Assembly: GCA_016177775.1 (NCBI GenBank)
Contig: JACOUQ010000031.1
Span: 1-64,000, forward strand
DNA from: Geobacter sp.
Lineage (GTDB): Bacteria > Desulfobacterota > Desulfuromonadia > Geobacterales > Geobacteraceae
Reading direction: 5' to 3'
DNA length: 64,000 nt
Shown: one piece after another, positions 54,153 through 64,000 of the stretch
Position numbering within the stretch: the stretch's first letter is position 1
Layout: each line of letters begins with the position of its first letter
Position numbers and translations under genes: made by a program
The notes under the pieces: model-generated
Database searches by the model: none
Seen by the model: only the letters and a program-made list of their open reading frames with translations
Told to the model about the DNA's origin: nothing

Positions 54153-56300
54153 ATGCCTTCCAAGAGCGAAGTCGCCTGCAAGGCGCTAATCGTCTGCACC
54201 GTTCTCAGTGTCATCCTGCTTACTGTGGCCGCTTTCATCATAGTGTGGCAGGGGGGAAGCCGCCATCTCGGCCTGCTGCACCTGGTCGCCGCCTCCGTTT
54301 TCCTCTGTTCCTTCCGTTACCTGCGCAAAATCAGCCAAAGAATCAAGAAAGCCGAGGAAGACGCCCATCTCGAAGAACTGTGGGAGATGCAACAGGCAAT
54401 CGAGAAGAGCGAGCTTCGCTACAAGAGCCTCCTGGAGGGAGGAGGCGACGCCATTTTCGTGCTCAACTCCGAAAACGGCATCCTGGAAGAGGTGAACCAG
54501 AAAGGTACCGATCTCCTTGGTTACAGCAAAGAGGAGATGGAGCGTCTGAGCGCCAAGGAACTGGTATCGGTAGCGGAGCGGAGGAAATTCGCCGAGCTCG
54601 TCAGGAGGGTCAAGAAGCGGGGAAGTGCCGCTTCGGAGGGGCTTCCTTTCCAGCGCAAGGACGGCAGCATTTTTCTAGGATCGGTCAAGGCGCAGCTGAT
54701 CGACCTGCGCGACGAGCAGGTGGTGCAGGTCATTATCCGCGACGTCACCTACAGGAGCAGGACGGAGCGGGAGATCAAGCAGCGGAACCGGGAGCTCTCG
54801 ATCCTGAACCGGCTCATTGCCCTGGCCAATGAGAGCCTGCAACTCCCGGAAGTCCTGGACGTGGTGCTCAGGGAGACGCTGGATGTGTTTGCCGCGGAGG
54901 GGGGGGCCATTCACCTGATGGACGGGGAGGGGAACGGGACGACCCTTGCTGCCACCTATGCCATCTCCGAAGCGCTGCGGGAAAACGTTGTTCTTACCGC
55001 GCAGCGGGAGGACGAACAGTGCCACATCGTCTCTTCCCGCCGCTGGCATTGTGTTTCTGATCTTTCCCAAGCCCGCTGCTGCATGGCCCGGGCGGCTTCG
55101 GCCGACGGGTGGCAATCCTTTGCTGCCGCGCCTCTTCTCGCCAAGAACCGCCTGGTTGGCGTCATCCATCTCATGACCCGCTCCGAGCGCCATTTTTCCA
55201 GCGACGAGATGAAGTTTCTCACCACCATCGGCACCCAGATCGGGATTGTCATCGAGCACGCCAGGCTTTTCGTAGAACTCAACCGGAAGACCGATGAACT
55301 GCAACGGTCGCACCGCCTCCTGGAGAAGAGCAGCCATCAGCTGGCCATCTCCCAGAACCGGCTGAAGAAGAACCTCCTCCAGGTGGAGCGGGCCAACGTG
55401 GAGCTGGAGCGGCTCGACCGGATGAAGAACCATTTCCTGGGGATGGTCTCCCACGAGTTCAAGACGCCGCTTACCAGTATCATCAGCGGGACCCAGTTCC
55501 TTCTGGCAGCCGACGACTCCCGGATTCCGGCCGAATCGCGCCAGGTGCTGGATATGGTGCTCGGGGGAGGGATGCGGCTGCATGAGATCCTGAATGATCT
55601 GCTGAAAGTGGCCCGCCTGGAGGCGAAGAGCCTCACGGTCAACAAGGCCCCCTTACAGCTCCGGGAGGTGTTCGAGGTGGTTCTGGAGCGGGTTGAGCCG
55701 CTGGTAAGGGAACGGAACCAGCTGGTGGCCGTCGGTGAGATGACTCTCCTGCCTTTCTTCAAGGGTGACCGGGAATACCTGGAGGAGGTCTTCGCCAACC
55801 TGCTGGAGAATGCGGTCAAGTTCACCCCCGACGGGGGACAGATCCGCATCGAGACCTCACTGGTGGACAAGGGTGCGATCCTGCGCAAAAAGGGATTACT
55901 CGACCGTTTCCACGCGAGCTTCACGACGCAACTCAAGGAAGTTCCCTATCTGCAGGTGGAGATCAGCGATAGCGGCATTGGCGTCGACCATGAAGAGCAG
56001 TTGAAGATTTTTGACAAGTTTTACGAGATCGGCGACATCCGCCACCATTCCAGCGGCAAACACAAGTTCCTTGGGAAGGGGGCCGGCTTGGGGCTGGCCA
56101 TCGTCAAGGGAATGGTTGAGGCCCATGATGGGATGGTGTGGATGGAGAGCGCCGGTATCAGCGCACCGGAAAATACGGGCAGTTCATTCTTTGTCCTTCT
56201 TCCCCTCGAGGAGGATGGGCGCCAGCCGACATTAGCCTTCCTCGACGGACTGGACCACCAGCAGAGCAAGCCCGATTCCGACAATTCAGAAAATCATTGA
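54153..56300 (+). CDS. Membrane-bound PAS-GAF sensor histidine kinase
   Basis: A 715-residue kinase. Two membrane helices (about 12-32 and 38-57) with hardly any periplasmic loop, then a PAS domain (about 85-200), a GAF domain (about 225-370), a coiled coil, and a HisKA/HATPase core. The phospho-acceptor is H434 in SHEFKTPLTSI; ATP motifs are LLENAVKFTPDGG, DSGIGV and GKGAGLGLAIVKG. The signal is unknown; short-loop sensors usually sense cytoplasmic or membrane cues. GGAGG precedes the ATG. No adjacent response regulator gene; the nearest is 5.6 kb downstream. Confidence 0.9.
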   Translation: MPSKSEVACKALIVCTVLSVILLTVAAFIIVWQGGSRHLGLLHLVAASVFLCSFRYLRKISQRIKKAEEDAHLEELWEMQQAIEKSELRYKSLLEGGGDAIFVLNSENGILEEVNQKGTDLLGYSKEEMERLSAKELVSVAERRKFAELVRRVKKRGSAASEGLPFQRKDGSIFLGSVKAQLIDLRDEQVVQVIIRDVTYRSRTEREIKQRNRELSILNRLIALANESLQLPEVLDVVLRETLDVFAAEGGAIHLMDGEGNGTTLAATYAISEALRENVVLTAQREDEQCHIVSSRRWHCVSDLSQARCCMARAASADGWQSFAAAPLLAKNRLVGVIHLMTRSERHFSSDEMKFLTTIGTQIGIVIEHARLFVELNRKTDELQRSHRLLEKSSHQLAISQNRLKKNLLQVERANVELERLDRMKNHFLGMVSHEFKTPLTSIISGTQFLLAADDSRIPAESRQVLDMVLGGGMRLHEILNDLLKVARLEAKSLTVNKAPLQLREVFEVVLERVEPLVRERNQLVAVGEMTLLPFFKGDREYLEEVFANLLENAVKFTPDGGQIRIETSLVDKGAILRKKGLLDRFHASFTTQLKEVPYLQVEISDSGIGVDHEEQLKIFDKFYEIGDIRHHSSGKHKFLGKGAGLGLAIVKGMVEAHDGMVWMESAGISAPENTGSSFFVLLPLEEDGRQPTLAFLDGLDHQQSKPDSDNSENH

Positions 56301-56361
56301 TAACATCGCCAGAGTGCTCCGGATGCTTGATTGTCGCCGGCTCGTTCTGGACAAAGAAAAC

Positions 56362-56391
56362 TTGAAAAGCATCGGGAAATCGTGCTATTTT
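56362..56391 (+). promoter_or_regulatory. recA promoter
   Basis: TTGAAA (56362-56367, 4 of 6), 18-base spacer, TATTTT (56386-56391, 4 of 6). A small hairpin GCCCT-GACA-AGGGC (56406-56419) follows in the leader. I see no E. coli-type or GGTT-N-ACC-type LexA box in this gap. Confidence 0.45.
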
Positions 56392-56457
56392 CTGAAATCG
56401 TTCGCGCCCTGACAAGGGCCGGATTACGATCAATCTTTCATCTGTGCGGGGGTAGAC

Positions 56458-57465
56458 ATGCAGGACAGGGAAAAGGCCATAGACCTGGCACTCAGCCAGA
56501 TCGAGAAGCAGTTCGGAAAAGGGGCCGTCATGCGGCTCGGAAACGAAGTGGCCTTGCCCGACATCGCCGCCATTTCCACGGGAGCGCTCTCTCTGGATCT
56601 GGCCCTCGGCGTCGGCGGAGTGCCGCGGGGGCGGATCATCGAAATCTTCGGCCCGGAATCGTCCGGCAAGACCACCCTGGCCCTCCATGTGGTGGCCGAG
56701 GCCCAGAAGCTGGGGGGGATCGCCGCGTTCATCGACGCCGAGCACGCCCTGGACATCAGCTACGCCCGCAAGCTGGGGGTGAGGACCGATGACCTCCTGG
56801 TCTCCCAGCCCGATACCGGCGAGCAGGCCCTGGAGATTACGGAAACCCTGGTCAGAAGCGGTGCTATCGACGTGCTGGTCATCGACTCCGTAGCCGCACT
56901 GGTGCCAAAGGCCGAGATCGAGGGGGATATGGGGGATTCCCATATGGGCTTGCAGGCCCGGCTCATGTCCCAGGCACTCCGCAAACTTACCGCCATAATC
57001 AGCAAATCCAACTGCTGTGTCATCTTCATCAACCAGATCCGGATGAAGATCGGTGTCATGTTCGGCAACCCGGAGACCACCACCGGCGGCAACGCCCTGA
57101 AATTCTACGCTTCGGTGAGGATGGACATCCGCAAGATCGCCTCCCTCAAGCAGGGGACCGATGTCATCGGCTCCCGCACCCGGGTGAAGGTGGTCAAGAA
57201 CAAGGTGGCCCCTCCGTTCAAAGAGGTGGAGTTCGACATCCTTTACGGCGAGGGTATCTCGCGGGAAGGTGACCTGCTGGATCTCGCAGTGGAGCGGAAC
57301 ATCGTCGAGAAGAGTGGCGCCTGGTTCTCCTACGGCAAGGAACGTATTGGCCAGGGGCGGGAGAATTCCCGTGTCTACCTGAAGGAGCACGGCGATACCT
57401 TGAAGGAAGTGGAACAGAAAATTCTCGAACAGGCCGGCCTGCTAAAGGCCCCTGTTGCGGCCTGA
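56458..57465 (+). CDS. recA: Recombinase RecA
   Basis: A 335-residue recombinase. Walker [13 protein letters not shown], Walker [13 protein letters not shown], the [21 protein letters not shown]1 region and the [22 protein letters not shown]2 region are intact. The C-terminal tail is short and only mildly acidic. GGGGG-TAGAC precedes the ATG. Next genes are a pilT-like ATPase and recX. Confidence 0.98.
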   Translation: MQDREKAIDLALSQIEKQFGKGAVMRLGNEVALPDIAAISTGALSLDLALGVGGVPRGRIIEIFGPESSGKTTLALHVVAEAQKLGGIAAFIDAEHALDISYARKLGVRTDDLLVSQPDTGEQALEITETLVRSGAIDVLVIDSVAALVPKAEIEGDMGDSHMGLQARLMSQALRKLTAIISKSNCCVIFINQIRMKIGVMFGNPETTTGGNALKFYASVRMDIRKIASLKQGTDVIGSRTRVKVVKNKVAPPFKEVEFDILYGEGISREGDLLDLAVERNIVEKSGAWFSYGKERIGQGRENSRVYLKEHGDTLKEVEQKILEQAGLLKAPVAA

Positions 57466-57478
57466 CGAGGGATAACCC

Positions 57479-58630
57479 GTGGAACTGAACGATATTCTGG
57501 CTATTGGCGTAAAGGCGCGCGGCTCAGACATCCACATCAAGGGGGGGCTCCCCCCGGTGGTCCGCATCGACGGGAAGCTGCGTCCCATCCCCAATGCGCC
57601 CAGGCTTACGCCGGACGTTGTGAAGAATATGGCGTTTTCGCTCATGAACGAGCGCCAGCGGAAGCAGTTCGACGAAACCTACGAGATCGACCTCGCCTAC
57701 GGAGTCCCCGGACTGGGGCGCTTCCGCGTCAACATATATTCCCAGCGGGGCGCCCTGGCCCTGGTGTTCCGCGCCATCCCAATCGATATCCCCTCCCTTG
57801 AGGTGTTGAACCTTCCGAAGATCCTGGAGAAGATCAGCGTGGAGGAGCGGGGCCTGATCCTGGTCACCGGCACCACCGGCAGCGGCAAGTCCACCACCCT
57901 GGCGGCGATGATCGACTACATCAACAGCAACCGCACCTGCAACATCATAACCATCGAGGACCCGGTGGAGTACCTGCACCGGGACCGCAAGAGCCTCATC
58001 AGCCAGCGGGAAGTGGGACTGGACACCATTTCGTTCGGCAACGCCCTGAAAAGTGCTCTCCGTCAGGACCCGGACGTCATCCTGGTCGGCGAGATGCGGG
58101 ACCTGGAAACCATCGAGACCGCCCTTACCGCGGCAGAAACCGGCCATCTCGTTCTCTCTACTCTCCACACCATGGATGCCGCGGAAACCGTGAACCGGAT
58201 CATCTCGGTTTTCCCGCCATTTCAGCAGCGCCAGATCAGGCTGCAGCTCTCCAACGTGCTCAAGGCGGTTGTTGCCCAACGCCTTGTCCCCCGGGCCGAC
58301 GGCAAGGGGCGGGTGCCGGCCGTAGAGGTGATGATCGCCACGGCCCGCATCCGCGAGTGCATCGATGACAAGGAGAAGACCAAGCAGATCCCCGAGGCGA
58401 TTTCCCAGGGATTTGTCGCCTACGGGATGCAGAGCTTCGACCAGTCGTTGATGCAGCTCTATACTCACGGCCTGATCTCTTATGATGAGGCCGTGCGGCA
58501 ATCGTCCAACCCCGATGACTTTGCCCTCAAGGTGTCCGGCATCTCCTCCACCTCGGACACCAATTGGGACCAGTTTGTGAAAAAAGAGAACAGCAGCGGC
58601 AACGAAACCCCCGAGATTGAAAAGTACTGA
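57479..58630 (+). CDS. PilT-family type IV pilus ATPase
   Basis: A 383-residue hexameric ATPase of the PilT/PilU group, which drives pilus retraction. N-terminal PAS-like domain with RGSDIHIKGGLPPVVRIDGK; Walker A GTTGSGKST; Asp box IEDPVEYLHRD; Walker B DVILVGEMRDLETI; His box TLHTMDAAETVNRI. The C-terminal AIRNLIRE motif of canonical PilT is replaced by unrelated sequence, so a PilT paralogue is more likely than PilT itself. GTG start with GAGG ahead, 13 bases after recA; its stop overlaps recX. Confidence 0.85.
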   Translation: MELNDILAIGVKARGSDIHIKGGLPPVVRIDGKLRPIPNAPRLTPDVVKNMAFSLMNERQRKQFDETYEIDLAYGVPGLGRFRVNIYSQRGALALVFRAIPIDIPSLEVLNLPKILEKISVEERGLILVTGTTGSGKSTTLAAMIDYINSNRTCNIITIEDPVEYLHRDRKSLISQREVGLDTISFGNALKSALRQDPDVILVGEMRDLETIETALTAAETGHLVLSTLHTMDAAETVNRIISVFPPFQQRQIRLQLSNVLKAVVAQRLVPRADGKGRVPAVEVMIATARIRECIDDKEKTKQIPEAISQGFVAYGMQSFDQSLMQLYTHGLISYDEAVRQSSNPDDFALKVSGISSTSDTNWDQFVKKENSSGNETPEIEKY

Positions 58631-59108
58631 CGGTAAAGAGGCGGCAGCCGCCTATGCCTATGCGCTTCGTGTGCTTGCCAGACGGGATTGCAGCGAAGCC
58701 GGGTTGCGACTAAAGCTGGCGGCAAGGGATGTGCCGGATGCCGCTGCTGCCGCTGTCATCGACCGGTTGAAGGAAGCCGGGTATCTGGATGACCGGCGGT
58801 TTGCCGAGCATCTTGCAGGGTCTCTTGTCCGCAGCGGCCGCCGCTTCGGGTTTCCCCTGCGGCTGGAGCTCCTTCGCCGTGGGATACCTGAGTCGACAAC
58901 AGAGGAAGCTCTGGCGGCTCTCGCAGCAACCCACGGAGAGGAAGATACCCTCCGGACGCTTGTCGCGCGGAAGTTCGCCACATTCGATTTCGCATCCGCC
59001 ACGGAGCGGGAAAAACGCAGGACTGTGGATTTTCTCCGGCGCCGCGGTTTCTCCATTTCCGCCATCATGCGGGTGCTGCGGGACCCCGGCGAATCTTCGC
59101 CGGAGTAG
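58617..59108 (+). CDS. recX: Recombination regulator RecX
   Basis: A 163-residue helical protein that modulates RecA filaments. Three-helix repeats are visible with ALRVLARRDCSEAGLRLKL, RLKEAGYLDDRRFAEHL, RRGIPESTTEEAL and KRRTVDFLRRRGFSISAI. It starts at a TTG that overlaps the end of the pilT-like gene by 14 bases, with no clear ribosome site, so it probably depends on coupled translation. recA is one gene upstream, which supports the call. Confidence 0.85.
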   Translation: MKSTDGKEAAAAYAYALRVLARRDCSEAGLRLKLAARDVPDAAAAAVIDRLKEAGYLDDRRFAEHLAGSLVRSGRRFGFPLRLELLRRGIPESTTEEALAALAATHGEEDTLRTLVARKFATFDFASATEREKRRTVDFLRRRGFSISAIMRVLRDPGESSPE

Positions 59109-59138
59109 GACATTGTTCCGAAATATTCATATGACCGT

Positions 59139-59181
59139 AGGGGCGTCTTCAGGCGCGATAATCGCGGCTAAAGACGCTCCT
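59139..59181. repeat. Nested palindrome upstream of alaS
   Basis: Outer arms AGGGGCGTCTT (59139-59149) and AAGACGCTCCT (59171-59181) pair with one mismatch; inside is a perfect dyad CGCGAT-A-ATCGCG (59154-59166). The left end GTAGGGGC is shared with the element at 7058. No T-run follows. It lies 60 bases before the alaS ATG. Confidence 0.6.
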
Positions 59182-59242
59182 GCCTTTCAGAACGCAATAA
59201 ATACTTAGCCGCCACAGAGCGGCTTGACGATCGGGAGTCTGA

Positions 59243-61873
<2,631 letters not shown>

Positions 61874-61917
61874 CAGACTGTCAAGTAGCGATATTTGCCG
61901 GCCAGTGCGGGAGCACG

Positions 61918-63054
61918 ATGCAGACTTTTGAATTCAAACAGGATTCCTCCCTCGATATGCTCCAGGAGCAGGAGGCGAAGACCATCCTCATCGTGGACGA
62001 CGAGGCGATCATCCGCGACCTGTGCAGCAAGGCGCTCAAGGGGTATCGGATTCTGGAGGCTGCCAACGGCAACGATGCGCTCGCCATGTTCGACAAGCAC
62101 AGTGTCGACGTCATCCTGACCGATGTCATGATGCCGGGGATGAACGGTATCGAACTCCTCAAGCGCCTCAAGGAAAGGGAGCCGACGCTGGTGGTCATCG
62201 TAATGACCGGCTACGCGGAGAAGGACATCATCCTCAACGCCCTGCGGGCCGATGCCGACGATTTCATCACCAAGCCGCTTAACCTCCTGCAACTGAAGAC
62301 CGCCGTGGACAAGGCCCTGGTGAAGAAGGCGATGAAGGAGGAGATCGCCAGCCTGCGGGCTATGGACCGCTTCAAGACCAGTTTCCTCTCACTGGTTTCC
62401 CACAAGTTCCGCACCCCGATCACCTCCATCTCGCTCTTCCTGCAGAACCTGGCGGCCGGCGTCTACGACCCGCAGGACCCCACCTTCAAGCAGTACCTGC
62501 CGATGATGTACGAGGAGTCCTGCTATCTGGAATACCTCGTGGCCGATTTGCTCGCCTTCAGCAAGGTGATGGACGCCGGCAGCACGCTCCGCTTCACGGC
62601 CTGCGACCTGAAAGAGATCATCGTCAAGGTGGTGGCCGAGTCCAGGGACGCTTCGCGCAAAGCGCAGATCGAGACGGCCTTCGACCTGGAAGAGGTCCAG
62701 CCAGTCTCTCTGGACAGGGAAAAGATCTCGTTCGCGCTGCGCCAGGTGATCGACAATGCCTTCAAGTTCTCCACCGAGCCGGGGCGGGTCACGATATCAC
62801 TCCGCAAGGGGGGGGACGACATCGTCATCGTGGTGAGCGACACAGGCATCGGCATCAGCCGGGAGGAACTCCCCAAGGTCTTCGAGAAGTTCTACCAGGT
62901 GGATGCGGAGCGGACCGGCCAGATACGCGGGTTCGGCCTCGGCCTTTTCTACGCCAGGGAGTTCGTTAAGCTTCACAACGGCACCATCTCAATCGGCAGC
63001 GAAATCGGCCGCGGCACCAACGTTACCATAACCCTGCCCGCCTCATCGCGCTGA
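61918..63054 (+). CDS. Receiver-histidine kinase hybrid with altered H-box
   Basis: A 378-residue soluble protein: a receiver domain (residues 20-135) with D27/D28, phospho-acceptor D69 in ILTDVMMPG, T97 and K119; a short helix; then a HisKA domain and HATPase (about 265-375: VIDNAFKFSTEPG, DTGIGI, GFGLGLFYARE). The H-box reads SHKFRTPITSI, with H162 followed by lysine (K163) in place of the usual glutamate or aspartate needed for autophosphorylation in studied HisKA kinases. ATP motifs look intact. It lies 44 bases after alaS; GGGAG precedes the ATG. The partner is unknown. Confidence 0.88.
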   Translation: MQTFEFKQDSSLDMLQEQEAKTILIVDDEAIIRDLCSKALKGYRILEAANGNDALAMFDKHSVDVILTDVMMPGMNGIELLKRLKEREPTLVVIVMTGYAEKDIILNALRADADDFITKPLNLLQLKTAVDKALVKKAMKEEIASLRAMDRFKTSFLSLVSHKFRTPITSISLFLQNLAAGVYDPQDPTFKQYLPMMYEESCYLEYLVADLLAFSKVMDAGSTLRFTACDLKEIIVKVVAESRDASRKAQIETAFDLEEVQPVSLDREKISFALRQVIDNAFKFSTEPGRVTISLRKGGDDIVIVVSDTGIGISREELPKVFEKFYQVDAERTGQIRGFGLGLFYAREFVKLHNGTISIGSEIGRGTNVTITLPASSR

Positions 63055-63101
63055 CCCCTCCTCGAACACCAGCCAACCGCACGGCGGGCCAGCCTTTCAT
63101 C

Positions 63102-63129
63102 TTGATTATTTCCTTCTATTTGCTATAGT
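63102..63129 (+). promoter_or_regulatory. argB promoter
   Basis: TTGATT (63102-63107, 4 of 6), 16-base spacer, TATAGT (63124-63129, 5 of 6) with an extended -10 TGC just before. It lies about 50 bases ahead of the argB ATG. No ARG box is evident. Confidence 0.6.
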
Positions 63130-63141
63130 TACTGCTTTTGA

Positions 63142-64000
<859 letters not shown>

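Overview
The window looks like chromosomal core sequence from a Geobacter-type bacterium (Desulfuromonadota, Geobacterales). The reasons are the NuoF and NuoG proteins with extra iron-sulfur domains, a split F0 operon beside hemL and a 14-gene nuo operon, the nickel-pincer genes larB-larC, and the nadA/tat/tol/hrcA-dnaK gene order. That assignment is an inference from gene content and order; no 16S gene is present. The DNA is GC-rich and densely coding, and no gene-free stretch exceeds about 300 bases (the longest is the 274-base hemL-nuoA divergent region). I see no insertion sequence, prophage, CRISPR array or rRNA operon.

Region 1 (1-4437): a metallo-beta-lactamase-fold hydrolase converges on a minus-strand F0 operon (atpZ, an AtpI-like gene, atpB, atpE), which lies downstream of hemL. 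The F1 genes and atpF are not in the window. Region 2 (4438-19518): a complete nuoABCDEFGHIJKLMN operon for respiratory complex I, driven from a divergent region that holds two strong palindromes resembling operators. Region 3 (19541-23850): a tandem-ACT protein, peptide deformylase, a stand-alone MshEN-domain (putative c-di-GMP receptor) protein, and a MarR regulator with protoporphyrinogen oxidase. Region 4 (23994-33381): a CbpA-like J-protein converging on a minus-strand run nadA, gamma-carbonic anhydrase, a duplicated-domain periplasmic protein, mfd and two parvulin-type prolyl isomerases, with tatA diverging from nadA. Region 5 (33452-40369): the tolQRAB-pal-cpoB envelope system, a nitrilase-family amidase and hemW. 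Region 6 (40443-45892): a CIRCE-controlled hrcA-grpE-dnaK-dnaJ heat-shock operon followed by a phospholipase-D-like protein. Region 7 (45897-50445): thpR, a CapA-family protein, serS and a tRNA cluster (three tRNA-Ser, one tRNA-Arg(ACG)) that encloses tadA, the enzyme that edits that tRNA-Arg. Region 8 (50516-64000): larB, larC, pgpA, cinA, a PAS/GAF histidine kinase, recA, a pilT-like ATPase, recX, alaS, a receiver-histidine kinase hybrid and the 5' part of argB.

No wholly new multi-gene system stands out. The most unusual signals are non-coding or residue-level. (1) Three long hairpins sit in or between gene clusters (atpB-atpE, nadA-carbonic anhydrase, dnaK-dnaJ), with arms built from drifting 7-base units related to GGCTATA. 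(2) The nuo/hemL control region carries two palindromes with nearly the same half-site, about 100 bp apart. (3) The ATP synthase c subunit carries most of a sodium-binding signature. (4) A receiver-kinase hybrid has lysine in place of the acidic residue after its catalytic histidine. (5) tRNA genes are clustered with the enzymes that act on them. (6) A PilT-type ATPase is inserted between recA and recX.
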